Shown: positions 11,919-24,051 of the stretch, one piece after another
Numbering within the stretch: position 1 is the stretch's first letter
Layout: the number at the start of each line of letters is the position of its first letter
NCBI GenBank assembly: GCA_029961685.1
Contig: JARWKL010000008.1
Location: 2,420,501 to 2,484,500, forward strand
From: Aristolochia californica
Lineage: Eukaryota > Streptophyta > Magnoliopsida > Piperales > Aristolochiaceae
DNA: 64,000 bases
Direction of reading: 5' to 3'
The notes under the pieces: generated by a model
The model's database searches: none
Seen by the model: only the letters and a program-made list of their open reading frames with translations
Told to the model about the DNA's origin: nothing
Position numbers and translations under genes: made by a program

Positions 11919-14000
11919 AGAATCAATTTAAAGGCGAGATAAAAATGCCACTATAGATAAGTTAGTCCATTCCTACGTATAAACTCATATTGGATAGCGT
12001 ATTTTGTGTACGATTTGTTTGGTGGGTCCTACATAAAATATACGAGTCCATGTTAAAAACGAGATTTATGTTATGTCAACCATTTATAAGAGGTATATTT
12101 GTGAAATTTTGTAATATTATAAGAATAAATTTGTCAACAAATATTTATGATCTCAATTTTTCAATGAAAACAAATCTCTTATTTGAGAAAACTCTTTCTC
12201 CTCTCTTAGTTTTCTTTTCCCTTCACTTTCTTTGTTCCATAGACACCTAAAATTGAAACAGCCCATGGGGCATTGATATGAGGCGATATGAGGCGAGTTG
12301 AGGCCCATGATCACACACCAGCAGTAGCAGACGATGGTCCTTGCTCCTAACCTTGAGTGGCCTCCTTTCTTATTTGTAAGATAATAATTGCTTCAAAATC
12401 TGAATCAAATAAAGCATCATGATGCATGGGTTAAGATCCATGGGTTAAACCCACATGGAGGTTAATTTAATATTGTTCATACCTTGTCTTGTGTTACATT
12501 TTACAAATAAAGATTAAATAATTTTTTAAAATTAAATCAATTAAAAATATTTAATTAAATAATATAATTTTCTCCACAAAAAAAAGACAAAACAAAACAA
12601 TGATCCATACATTGAAATCACCAAATGCCCAAAAAAAAAAAAAAAAAAAAAAACCATCATCTAACCTAAGGAAAACTAAAACTTACCTTTGATGACATAG
12701 TTTCTGTTATGGGTTGATGACCCAAACGCATCACATAAACCCACTTGGTCCTGGGTTAAGTACCTATGCCTTCTGCTCCTAATAGTCCGATCTTTTGGGT
12801 AGTATTGGTTAGGTGCTTAACAGTTTCTGACTTGCCTTCTTTTTGTCTCCATTCCCTTTAACGCTATTTCTCTTTCTCTTTAGCTATCTCTATTTTTCTC
12901 CAAAACTTCGTCTCTTCGTTTTCTATTTTTCAATTTTTATTCCTCTCTTTGTTCATCTTATTCCACTAGGAAACTCTTCTTTTGACCATCTTTAACATTT
13001 TTTAAACACAAGAAAAAATCAAGAGGAATTAAGCACAAAAAAAAAATCCAATCCTTAAATATTGGCATAAATTAAAAAAATTAGTTAAAAGAAATATTTT
13101 TATCTGTCAAAATTTATAATGGTTTTGGAACAAACATACCCTAAAAAAACAAAAAAAAAATTATCATTCATTCTTAGGTTTTGAGTTAGCTTATTCATCT
13201 TGTTCTCATCTTGTTTCACCAAGTCTTTAGTTCTTCCTGAAGATGTCATGTGGACAGATAAAACCCATTAAAGAATAAGTATTTTTAATATTTAAACCCC
13301 CTATAATTTTTTACTTTTCAATTTAATTTTAAAAATCATCGACATTATATTTGTATAAAAAACAAGTTTTATTCCTTCTTGATTGTAACCCTCAAGTATA
13401 TACATCTATTTCTAATCTATATTATATTTTAAACTAAAGTCTTATTTACATGGGGTTGTAACCATCCCATTACTTCCTTATTTGACCTGGATGTTTCTTT
13501 GATTTTTTATTTAATTTTTTTTTTTTTAGTATAATTATTTCCACTACTGGGAAGTAAGTATTTAAATATGATGTTAGGTTAGTGGTTAGTGTAGCTTTAA
13601 AGGGAGGATACATGTTACATGTAACCAGTTGTTATCTATATCGAAATTTCGAAACTTCAAAGCTAGGATGACTTGAGTACGATTTTTTTTTGTTAGAATA
13701 TTTTTTATTAATTTTATTTTAAATATTATTTTTAATCTATTATTTTTAATTATTTTTAATTTGAGTGATAGAAAACCCATTTTAAATTTTATTATTTTAT
13801 CATCGAAATATGTTTGATAAATGATTTATTCTTAATATAAAATGAACTGACCAGCGAGTATGATTGAAAAATGACATAATTGAGACACAACACCAAGCCC
13901 CTTTTATCACTTTGGCCATGTCAACCAAATCAGGGTTACTCGAGTTATGGTTTCTCATGACCGAGTCAACTCAAGAGATTCTGAGTTATTAAACTAGATT
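11919..14000. other. Intergenic AT-rich DNA
   Basis: No gene, RNA or transposon was recognised. A run of 23 A sits at 12631-12653. The segment 13300-13850 is very AT-rich. Short open frames are not supported by codon content or homology. Confidence 0.5.
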
Positions 14001-15651
14001 AACTGCATTCACCGGCCATCCTCCCCTCTTCCATTAACGACAATCACAGAGACAGAAATCCTTCTCCCTGCCGAATCAATCCCACAAAACTAATCATCAT
14101 CCCCGTAATTAATCCTTCCCGGCGGCGGATTAACTCGACCCGAGCGGAACCTCTGATCAGTGCTTGTCAGAGCATCGAAAGAATTTGTCCTGCCAGACGA
14201 GTTTAGCTATCAATCACGTTTATTAGAAGTCCAACATCAATTAAGAATTAGCAATTTGAGTAAGCAAATTTGGCCATACCCAGCCGACCAATTCTCCTCC
14301 ACCTTCTGCTCATCAATCATTAAGACCTCATCGCTTCGTTGGTCTCATTCTTTCTTTCAAATTTTTATCCCTCCTCTCCTTCTCCTCCTCCTCCTTCCTC
14401 CTCCTCTGTACTTTTTTCATATAAAATGCCCAGGTATGATAATGGCGGGCCAAGTGTCGGAAAATTAATAAAGAAACGGTGACGAGGGTTCCTGCGTTAT
14501 CGTTTCGCGACGGGATTCCGATTGTTTATTTCGGCTAAACTCGACTGCGGAGAAAGATGGATTTCTTTATTCGATAGGAGATAAGGCCGATAATTAAGGT
14601 TTCTTAATTATGTAATTATCAGATAATGAGAGACAGCGACACGGTGGAATCGCAAGAACGAAGTGTTTTTCGGGCCCACGGAGTTAGGTTAAGTGGGGCC
14701 TCACTTGAGGATCTGTATTTACGAAAATAGCCTTAATGTCGGAAAGGTCAAAAGCGAGACTGTGCATCTGAACCGTTGATCCTTCTTTATGTATTTGTAG
14801 GGGCCCACAGAAAATCTAAGCCTCGATAGAGAGGGTATTTTGGTCAGACGTGAATTTCTAGACAAGAAAAAGCGAATTTCGCGATACGCCAATCCAGGGT
14901 GGTGGGTCGGTTTTCTTTGTCTTCGGATTCGCTTTCGGGAGAATTGGCGGGTAGCTTTCGTGCATTTACAGCCGCACGATTTTAATTTTTTTTTTTTTTA
15001 CCGAGAATAGAGATATGACCGTTGCCCCACACGAACCGCGACCGGGAATTGAACCGCGAACCAGAAGCCTCACGAAACGTCTAGACTCCGGCCGGAATAA
15101 ACACGTGGTGGATTCAGATTGGATTAGGGGTAAGAAGAAGTGTTGAGAACGTTCTGTGGCGGACGGATGATAACGATGTGGGCTCCAAGTTTGGCTGCCA
15201 CCGCCACGTGTCTTTGATTTAGCCCAGATTAAGATTGAAGTCTTGGAGATGAAGAAATGAACGTGGATGGCGTAGAGGAGGGGGACCAGAGGGGCAAAAG
15301 GGGGATTTCAAAAAGGTAAAGCGAGCTGGCCTTTAGAGGGCAAATGTAGCCGTTAGGGGCGTGGATGCCAGGTAGACGGGCGGCCCGAGCTCAGCAACGG
15401 ATGATTAGGCCCTCACATGGTCTTGCTGTACGCCGGGCCCACCATACTTGCCCTTCTCTCTTTCTCTCTCATCTCATTATTCTCATCATTTTTTATTTTC
15501 CTAACCTCCCTCTCTCCTCCCCCCTTCTTATCCATAAATTCTCACCTCGCACCAGGTTCCTCCACCAAACCTTCCTCTACACCTTCTGCTGCTGCTACTA
15601 CTACTACTACATTCAGAGAGGCCACAGCCGTCTTCTTCACAGAAGCGAAAC
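14001..15651 (+). promoter_or_regulatory. Upstream region of the PIP2 aquaporin gene
   Basis: GC content is higher than in the flanking DNA. Two G-boxes (CACGTG) occur at 15102-15107 and 15205-15210; the second sits in CCACGTGTC, a good ABA-response element. CT-rich leader sequence runs from about 15450 to the ATG at 15652. A poly(T) tract at about 14985-15000 followed by a B-box-like GTTCAATTC on the minus strand (15045-15055) may be a worn SINE. Regulation by ABA is an inference from motifs alone. Confidence 0.5.
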
Positions 15652-16895
15652 ATGACGAAAGAGGTGACTGAAGCGGAGCCTGCTCACCACGGCAAGGACT
15701 ACCATGACCCGCCTCCGGCGCCGCTCTTGGACGTCGGGGAGCTGAAGCTCTGGTCATTCTACAGAGCTCTCATCGCGGAGTTTATCGCCACTCTGCTCTT
15801 CCTTTACGTGACGGTTGCCACCGTTATTGGTCACAAGAAGCAGAACGCTGCCGATGCCTGCGGCGGAGTCGGACTTCTTGGGATCGCTTGGGCTTTTGGG
15901 GGCATGATCTTTATCCTTGTTTACTGCACTGCCGGAATCTCAGGTTAGTGGACTAGGCGAGAAGAAAAGTACTGGGGAATTTCCTTTCGTTGATTCTTCT
16001 TTTCCTTTTTTCTTTAATTTATTTCCTCTCCTCCGTTTGTCTTTATTTAGTTAATTCCCCGTCTGTTCTCCACAGCGAGAGGCAGCCACATGATTAGCTG
16101 AAGGAGCACTAAGGTAGATCTTGTTGCTTTTTGGAGCTTTCTGAAAACTGTTATCTTTTAAAATGTTTGCAGGAGGGCACATCAACCCAGCTGTGACCTT
16201 CGGTCTGTTCTTGGCGCGCAAGGTTTCCTTGATCCGTGCCTTGGGTTACATGGTGTTTCAGTGCCTGGGAGCTATTTGCGGTGTCGGCCTCGTGAAGGCC
16301 TTTATGAAGGGTCCCTACAACTCCTTGGGTGGCGGAGCAAACGAAATAGCCCATGGCTACTCCAAGGGAACCGCCCTCGGTGCTGAGATCATTGGCACCT
16401 TCGTCCTCGTCTACACCGTCTTCTCCGCCACCGATCCCAAGAGGAGCGCACGCGATTCCCACGTGCCCGTAAGCACTCTGTGTCTGTCCTTTATGTGCAG
16501 TGAAATCTACGAGTTGTGCGCCTTTGATTTTCTCTGATTCACTGTTTCTTGCCCTTGTAGGTCTTGGCTCCTTTGCCTATCGGGTTCGCCGTTTTCATGG
16601 TTCACTTGGCCACCATCCCCATCACCGGAACTGGCATCAACCCAGCCAGGAGCTTCGGTGCTGCTGTCATCTACAACAACGACAAGGCCTGGGATGACCA
16701 CGTAAGTTTCTTGATCAAAAGCCAAAATTTCATCTACTCAGAAATCTTAACTGTTTTGTTTGGTCTCACGCGCAGTGGGTTTTCTGGGTCGGCCCCTTCG
16801 TCGGAGCGCTGGCCGCTGCCGCCTACCACCAGTACATCCTGAGAGCGGCCGCCATCAAAGCCCTCGGATCCTTCCGCAGCAACCCCCATAACTGA
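15652..16895 (+). CDS. Plasma membrane aquaporin, PIP2 subfamily
   Basis: Water channel of the plasma membrane. Exons 15652-15943, 16173-16468, 16561-16701 and 16776-16895 give 282 aa with in-phase GT-AG junctions, the usual four-exon PIP structure. Six membrane segments are evident. NPA motifs lie at about residues 102-104 (GGHINPAV) and 223-225 (GINPARSF). Selectivity-filter residues of the water-specific type are visible (His211, Arg226). His194 in loop D (RDSHVP) corresponds to the pH-gating histidine of spinach SoPIP2;1, and Ser275/Ser278 in the tail SFRSNPHN match the C-terminal phosphorylation sites of PIP2. The short N-terminus and this tail separate PIP2 from PIP1. The gene looks intact; the exact paralogue cannot be told. 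Confidence 0.96.
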
Positions 16896-17934
16896 GCAGA
16901 AGGCTGTTGTACTCTTTTTAGTTTTCATTTTGTCCTTTAATGTGTGAGAATGAAGAGAGAAAGTCCTTTCTTACTTTTTCACTTTCTTCCTTTTTCTATT
17001 TTTAATTTATATGGGCTGTTCATGTTCATGTCCATGTCCATGTGTGGCTCTCTCTGTAAGTCGGGAGGTTTTCTCTGGGTGTTCTGTTCCATCTCTCCCC
17101 ATCCTGTGTATTATGAAGAAGAACAAATGGGATTCTTTCTGCGCCTGCCTCTCTTCCCCCTTTTTAATCATTTCCCGCTGTTTATTCACAAAAACACAAT
17201 AAATCCATCAAGATAAAAGCTGGAGGGTAAAACCGTAATTCCAACAAAAAAGGGTGGGTATTCTGGGAATCAAGAAAAGGTGGCGTGGTGGAGGGTGGGC
17301 CCGGAGATTTATTAACCGTAAAGGTAAAGAAGACCAAGTGTCGCGTTGCGCAAGCCCTTTCCGAAAGAGGGGAAGCAGCGCCAGAGCTCGACTTCCGAGG
17401 TCACCAACCTACCATTAATCGCAACGTGTCGGATAGGGACTCGTGGGCCGTAATACGCGTCACATGTAGTCTCGGCCCGAGTCGCTCAAGGGGGCCCAGG
17501 TGCGGGGGTGGGGAAGCGTTATGGGCCATGGTCACTTATTCGGTATAAAAAGGCGGAGTGGGGACCATGCGAAATAACCGCAACAACTGGAACATTTGGT
17601 TACGTGGGGGGCCCATCAATGGTGGCAGACTGACATGGAGGAGGCCCGTGCTCCCTTCTTTGGCTCCGATAAAGCCAATCTTTTGATTTTTTTGTAACAA
17701 GCACGACAGTTGGACGGCACTATTCGGTGCCTTATGACGTGGGCAATCTGGGTCCCACTAAGCCACATTTTTACTTTTACTTGTGTTTTAGGTCATTATG
17801 CTCACGTGAATGTCTAGGTGGAGTGACGGAGGAGTCACGGTGCTGGACTGGATAACTCGGGGGGACGAGTCAAGTAAGTCAAGAAGACTCGAATGCCGGG
17901 AGAATTAACTGGTATCTGATTTGCATATAGTAAT
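16896..17934. other. PIP2 3' region and intergenic DNA
   Basis: The first 200 bases are T-rich and probably contain the PIP2 3' UTR. A TATAAAA sequence at about 17544-17551 lies in GC-richer DNA but no coding sequence follows, so I do not call a promoter. No gene seen. Confidence 0.45.
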
Positions 17935-20345
17935 TTTTTTTTTTTATCTTACTACTTCAATTCCCAAAATATATTTGAATCTTTCTAGATTTTTTATTTT
18001 AAATTCAGATGTCAATTGTTCCAAAATTCTAGAGATCTCTTCCCGTGTAATAATCACATCATCTAAATAGATTATTAGAGTTGTTACATAACCATAATTT
18101 TCTCATAGGCAAACTAAACTAACCAAATCGTTCACGAGGTGATCTTTTTAGCCCATATAATGCGCATTGCAACTTACACACAACCCTAGGAGGATATCCT
18201 CCTCCTCAGAATTACCATAAAGAAGGAACAATAATACTCGAATGGTATATAGTTTTGCTACTGGTGAAAAAATCTCTTGATAATCAATGCCATATGTTTG
18301 TGTATATCCTTTTGTTATAAGTCTTGCTTTATATATTTCAATAGAGCCATACGGAGAAGATCCATTTGCACCCAACATTTTATTTTTCCTTTCGATAATG
18401 AAACCATAGTTTGTGTAATTTTTTTTTTTTTTTTTTGTAGAGCCATTTCTTGTTTTATGGTTTGAATCCACTTTGGATCACTTAAGATTTTTTCTATTCT
18501 ACGGGGAGCATTGCATGAGGATAATGTATGCACAAAGGCTTTAATAGGTTTTGACAACATTTGTGTAGACACGTAATTTATAATTGGGTATTGTGAATTC
18601 CTTTTTTCAAGATCTAGGCGATATCGATTTGGTGGTTTGCCACGATTCTGTTTAAAAGGTAAATTATAACGAGCAAAAGTACCAAATTTATCAATAAAAG
18701 GTGTAGTAAGAGAACTTACCTCATGAATATTCTCACAAGACTGATCTGGGTCTTCAGGTATAGATGAGTGAGGGGTTCATTCTCGGATTCGGATCCTTGA
18801 AAAATATCAATACTCATAGTTCTTTCTTCTTCATTGATTACCGAAATTGTCCTCATACCCCTAGCTACTTCCACCAAATCTACTCTTCAGTTTGGATCTC
18901 CCCCTAAAGAGGAAACATGAGTATCAGGGAAGGATCAGATGTTTCGGATTCCAAGAAGGTGACATTGATATCCTTTCTATGTGAGCCATACCTTAGAAAA
19001 ATACAGTGCATTGTGCATGGATCAAGCTTAGTGTGTTGAGTTTTATGAAGATGAACAAATATCATACATCCAAAGGTTCGTGGAGGAATTACCAAAATAC
19101 TAGGTAAAGAAACATGGTTGGAAATAACTTGTAATGGGGTCTTAAAATCCAAATTTTTTTATGTCATTCGATTTAATGAGTGAACTGTTGTGGTCACAAC
19201 ATCTTCTTAGTAACTGCAGGGTATAAGTGCTCCGATTAAGAGGGTTCAAGTTGTTTCTAAGATATGTGTATTCTTCGGTTCAATAACTTCATTTTGTTGT
19301 GGAGTATGGACACAAGAAGTTTCATATAGAAGAGCATGAGTTTGAAAGTAAGTCTAGAATTCATGATTAATATATTCTCCTCCATTGTCAAATCGGAGAA
19401 TCTGAAATTTAAATGAAATTTGTGTCCGAATCATTGTATGAAAGGATCAAAAGATACCGAAAAGAATCTTTTTGTTTTAACATGTACAAGCAAGTCATTT
19501 GAGTGTAATCATCTATAAATGAAAGAAACCATCGAACTCCAGAAGGGGTAGTAGTAGGAGAATGGCCCCAAACATTAGAGTGAATTAAGGCAAAAAGAAT
19601 TTTATGCAAGTTTACTGGATAAGGTACACAATGACTTTTGGTCAAAATGCCGGTTTGACATTTGAAATCCGATTCATGTAATTCTAATAATAAATATGGA
19701 AACAAGTACTTCATGTACCCGAATGATGGATGAGCTAGATTTGTCGCTCCTTGATATTAGTTGCATGTAGCATATGATGAACTTTTCTAGAGCTAAAATC
19801 ATCTATGTAGTACAACCCAGTACCACGCCCAATGATCTACTTGGTGAGAATATTTGAAGTCAAAAGGTGGGGTTGATTAGTGCAACACAATTTAATTTCT
19901 CAGTAGCTTGATCAACTGACATTAATTAACTCGAGAGGGATGTAACTACAAGGTATTCGATAAGGAGAGTGAGGGTGATAAAACAATAGTTCCAGCTTCT
20001 GTAACAGGATATGTAACTCTATTAGCGTTTGTAATGCTAGTTTGCCTCGGTTAACTTTGATAAAATCATTAAAATTAAATGTCATATTGTCAGTTGCCCC
20101 TGAGTCAATTATCCAACTACTGTAATCACTCATTTTTTATCTAAGTAATGCATACCATAGTTACTTTGGTCATTGATAGTATATGTTGATGGTTACATGT
20201 GTGAGATAAAAGTATAGATTCTATCTCCTTCTAAGATAGAATTATATTTTGATATATCGACCTCCCATTCCACCCAGTCTGGTTTGCAAAAATCAATTTC
20301 TTTCCATAAGCTTTGAAGATCATTTTAATATTTTTCAATAGACCC
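17935..20345 (-). mobile_element. Second degenerate Ty1/copia element
   Basis: Minus-strand relics from high to low coordinates: a gag scrap near 20235-20340 (LQSLWKEIDF), protease 19912-20133 with the intact motif WIIDSGAT, integrase 18900-19715 (FLSFIDDYTQMTCLYML), and reverse transcriptase about 17935-18575 ([29 protein letters not shown] and a YLDD-type catalytic stretch). Frameshifts and stops break every domain. The gag zinc finger appears deleted and no LTR, PBS or target-site duplication was found. It is unlike the element at 7.9-11.9 kb in detail, so it is a separate insertion. Confidence 0.85.
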
Positions 20346-20904
20346 CTATTGCTTGCCTCATTCTAGTCACAAGTCCTTTTGTCCTTTTAAATCATATACT
20401 TGAGAAGCGTTAGTGCCAGGCATAATTAGTTCCGTCAGCACCAATCTGTGTAACAAAAAAATCAAAGATTGGTGGAGGAATCTGTGTTTGAGTCAAGACT
20501 TGCATCATTTCTTATTGTTTCCGCAGCAAGCTTTTGGAGGTCCTCGGTGGCCGGAATTAGTGCAAGGGGCGGAGGAAGACCCGTACAGGGACACGCAGCC
20601 GGATCGCCGAAAAGTGTGCTGTTCTTAAAACAGACCATAATTGATCCATCACACCTTTTGACAACTCACGCTAACAATAAAATCATGCTACGGCCAGTGG
20701 CTTCTTGGACAATGCGTCATCGTTCTCGTGGAAATGCTGCGCTGGGGTTTGATGAAATTTTTGAACATCGTTCTTGATGAATTTTCATTGACTCAGAACT
20801 CGTATAATTTGGTATTTACATCGAACAAGAGATTTGTCAAAATTTCAGTCACTCAGAAAAAAAATTACACAGCGGCTTCTTGAACTCTTATGGTGGAGCT
20901 GCTA

Positions 20905-21215
20905 GGAATTCGTTGAAGGATGAAGAGAGACTGCGATGCCAAAGAACGGGAAATGGCTCAAGTTAGAAACAGAAGAGCAGCAGCCGAAGAGGAGACCCTA
21001 ACAAGAATTACAAGATGCATTGGCTTAGCTATTCCACGATTTTACGGAGCCGATATGGTAAGGCTAAAAGAGGATCACCAAAACCAACGTTCACCCTCAC
21101 CACCAGATGTTTTTAATCCCTCGTTCCGTTGTAGAAAAATTGAAACCTTGCCTCAAGGCATGGGAGAAAAGGGAGACCGAACCCCACGATGGTCCAGGCA
21201 TTTACGCCTGGTTGT
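20905..21215 (+). pseudogene. Coding fragment, left arm of an inverted pair
   Basis: Together with 21376-21700 this forms an inverted duplication: the plus strand here aligns to the minus strand there over about 300 bases at roughly 75 percent identity by eye, including the shared segments AGAAGAGCAGCAGCCG and GATTTTACGGAGCC. A coding origin is suggested by a conserved frame reading SVVEKLKPCLKAWEK followed by HDGPGIY. It weakly recalls plant B3-domain proteins. There are stops and shifts in the long frame. Function is unassigned. Confidence 0.4.
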
Positions 21216-21375
21216 TGGGCAGGGTGGAAGACCCAGGTGCCACTATGGTCTCTTTCCTATACTGGTTGGCATCAACAAGTACGTGTCAGCCTTGAAGGAG
21301 AGCCCATTGTTGCAGACTCAACCACCGCTTCAACTTGAGCTCCGTTCGCCACCCTAAGGGATCCATCACGGAGAC

Positions 21376-21700
21376 ATAAATGTCTGGACCATCGTGGAGT
21401 TCGGTCTCCCCTTTCTCCCATGGCGTGTGGCTTCAACTTTTTTACAACGGAATAAGGGATAAAGAACCTCTGATGGTGGGTGATCCTCCTCTGGCCTTGC
21501 CATATGGGCTCCGTAAAATCATAGAACAACTGAGTCACTGCATCCAGCAATTCCAGTTCGGGTTTCCTCTACGGCTGCTGCTCTTCCGCTTCTACCTTGA
21601 GCCTCTTCTTTTCAATAAACCCCAGTAAGTCAGCTTCTTGGTCTGGAACGATGTCTCTGGCGACGACGCTTACATTTCCCGTTCTCTGTAGTTTCCAGGT
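21376..21700 (-). pseudogene. Coding fragment, right arm of an inverted pair, possible B3-like
   Basis: On the minus strand it starts MASITWKLQRTG and later reads RFFIPYSVVKKLKP; a different frame then continues HDGPDIYVSVMDPLGWRTEL and LKLKRWLS. That succession resembles the plant B3 family pattern (a proline-ended helix, then a VxVxDPxG strand, then a KRW motif), but the match is from memory and weak. A TAG and at least one frameshift interrupt it, so it is not a working gene. Confidence 0.38.
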
Positions 21701-22447
21701 GATGGAAGCCATAGAAAATGGTGGCCAATAGGCAAGGGCACGCGCTTAATTCTTTCCTCCCTGCTAACATTTGCAGTAACTTCCATTTAGATCCTGATTC
21801 TGATTAAAATCCCATTTGAAATCCAAATACAAATCCAATCAGGAAGGAAAGTTGCGTTAGTTGGCTCAGTTCGAAACAGTAGTGAGAAGGAAAATTAATG
21901 AGAAAGTAGGGGTCTGGCTTTACCTACAACATGAAAAAAAGGACTTATCAGCTTCTTGGACATTGGCTAGAACTCTTACCTTATCACCAGTTGGCTCTTA
22001 GCTCCATCAATTCAATAACATACAAATCCAGAACATATTCCTTCAATGCCAGCACAAGTAACTAATAAGGCACACACATGCAGGGTCATAAAACTCCCAC
22101 AGAATCTTCAAAATTTGTGTATACAGCCTGTTACCTGTAGCATGCAGATCATAATTAATGAAGACCAAAATAAGGCAGAAAATGGAACAATTTTGAGCTG
22201 TAGGTGGTTGCCTACCATAAAATCTTCTCCAAATACACCAAGCAAGTCTCTTTACAGCATTACTTCTTTACTTTCACCAAGTGTGAAGCACATGGTTTTT
22301 CACTGTCAGAAGAACACAAGAAACGGCCCATGGTGAGCCAGAAGAATTATCAATAAGAAGGAACTGCATAAAAATTGCTCCTTGACGAACTAACTATTAC
22401 CTGTAATAAAACTCCGGAGACATGAATACTAAGTCATTTTTTATTAT

Positions 22448-22518
22448 TTAACCACTGCTTTGTAATGTGATGGACTCGGTACATAGAAGAACTTGATAAA
22501 GCTTAAAGCAGTGGTTAA
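22448..22518. repeat. Perfect 14-bp inverted repeat with a 43-base loop
   Basis: TTAACCACTGCTTT (22448-22461) is the exact reverse complement of AAAGCAGTGGTTAA (22505-22518). It could be a hairpin, or the termini of a very small foldback element. No target duplication was identified. Confidence 0.7.
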
Positions 22519-23650
22519 CTTGATACGTCCATTAGGTAAAAGAGGTTCCCGTATCTTTCAACTAGGTATTTCATAGTTGATTTGGTCTTCAAATCTCAGT
22601 CTTGAATAATCTTATGTCCAGCCACCAAGCGTTGTTGACACCTTATTAAAAAAACAGTAGCATTAGATGCTTCCTTTGCACACGGAACCTGTACACAGAC
22701 CACTAGCTGACATTTAGGTCTCAGAGATCACTATCATGGATTTGCAACTGGAACTTGAGACTGTGCAACTCAAGGTTGGTTCAACCCACGAGTCCATAGG
22801 CTGGACTTACGGTGAGTCAGGAGAATTTGCCCAATATACAAGGCACAAACCATCCACCCTTAATGGCAAGTCGACTTGCCAAATCACGAATTTTGATCAC
22901 TATATGCCCAATAAACTTGCAAGGCACAATTGAGAGTTCTTTGTGGCAACATCCATGAACCGCTGTTGATAGTTGCTACAAGTAAATTGCTCAATGAGTA
23001 ACTACTATGATCCATGTATAAAAAATATTAAATCAAATTAAAAATGAGAAAAACCTGAAATACATTGGAAAACCTATGAGGAAAAGTACACAGAAATTAG
23101 GTAAAGAAAGGAAACAAATCAAAGTTGCTTCAACTTCTGGATCTCTTGCAGATAGAAAAAAAAAAAACATCACCATGGATCTGTTTTTATACAATATAAA
23201 CAACAACAGCAACAACAAAAATGTTGTAGATCGCAAAGTTGAACTTTGCTCTCTATTTTTTTTGTTTTAAAAGGTCGAAGCTCTCAGCAGTGAAGGGAAA
23301 CACGTATTGTTTTTATAAAAAAGAGAGAAAGATTTAATAAAAGCAATTTCTCAAGGAGAACAAGTAATATGCTGCAAACATGCTGGAAAACAACAAAGAA
23401 AAAGAAGAAGAAAAGACTACTCAAGCACTTCTTGAAGTGCATTCACATGGTTGGCAAAAGAAGAAAGCTGAAGGTAAACCATAAGAAATTAATTAATAGT
23501 AAACAATTAAAAATGTTTTTGTTTTTTCAGATTTACAAATATTAAGGCAATTGTGACACTTTTTTTGTTTTTCCAAAAGTGTGATTATGCTTACATACAA
23601 CATGAGATCTGAACCCAAGAAACGATTAAGTCAACGCTTAAGCCCACATA

Positions 23651-23731
23651 ATAAAGCAGATAGTAGAAGCTGTGCTGTACATCTAGCAAACAACCTCATA
23701 AAGCAGATAGCAGAAGCTGTGCTGTACATCT
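23651..23731. repeat. Tandem duplication of a 34-base unit
   Basis: Positions 23651-23684 and 23698-23731 differ at one base. The period is 47 with a 13-base spacer. Function unknown. Confidence 0.8.
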
Positions 23732-24051
23732 CTAAAATATTAACTAAGTATAGGAATAAAAAAAATAAAAAAAACTCTAGCAGTATCATATATTTTTTTT
23801 TAATTTTCATGAACACATCATGCTTTTTTTTCTGAAATCATGGTGAATGCATCATGATAGTCATGAGGGTTACACAATTCTAAAATGGAGGGGGGTGGGT
23901 GTCAATCTACACAAGAGAGAGGGAACAGATAAGCAGGAGTGAACTTAAAACAGCTAGTTAAAGTAAAGAAGAATACCAGTGTTGTCCTCCTTCCACCATG
24001 CCACTGATGGCATCACAACTTTAAGCACACGTTCATTTATTTGCATGTGTT

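Larger units (their letters stand above)
21701..24051. other. Intergenic DNA
   Basis: No gene recognised. It contains the 14-bp inverted repeat at 22448-22518 and the tandem 34-mer at 23651-23731. It also includes the probable 3' flank of the PORR locus. Confidence 0.5.

Noticed and set aside
14985..15110. Third SINE
   Set aside because: Has a poly(T) tract and a B-box-like sequence but no acceptable A box; left as a note in the PIP2 upstream entry.
15365..15655. Coding sequence upstream of PIP2
   Set aside because: Open frames here overlap the CT-rich leader and have no similarity; they are leader sequence.
17541..17560. Promoter with TATA box
   Set aside because: TATAAAA is present but no gene follows before the copia relic.
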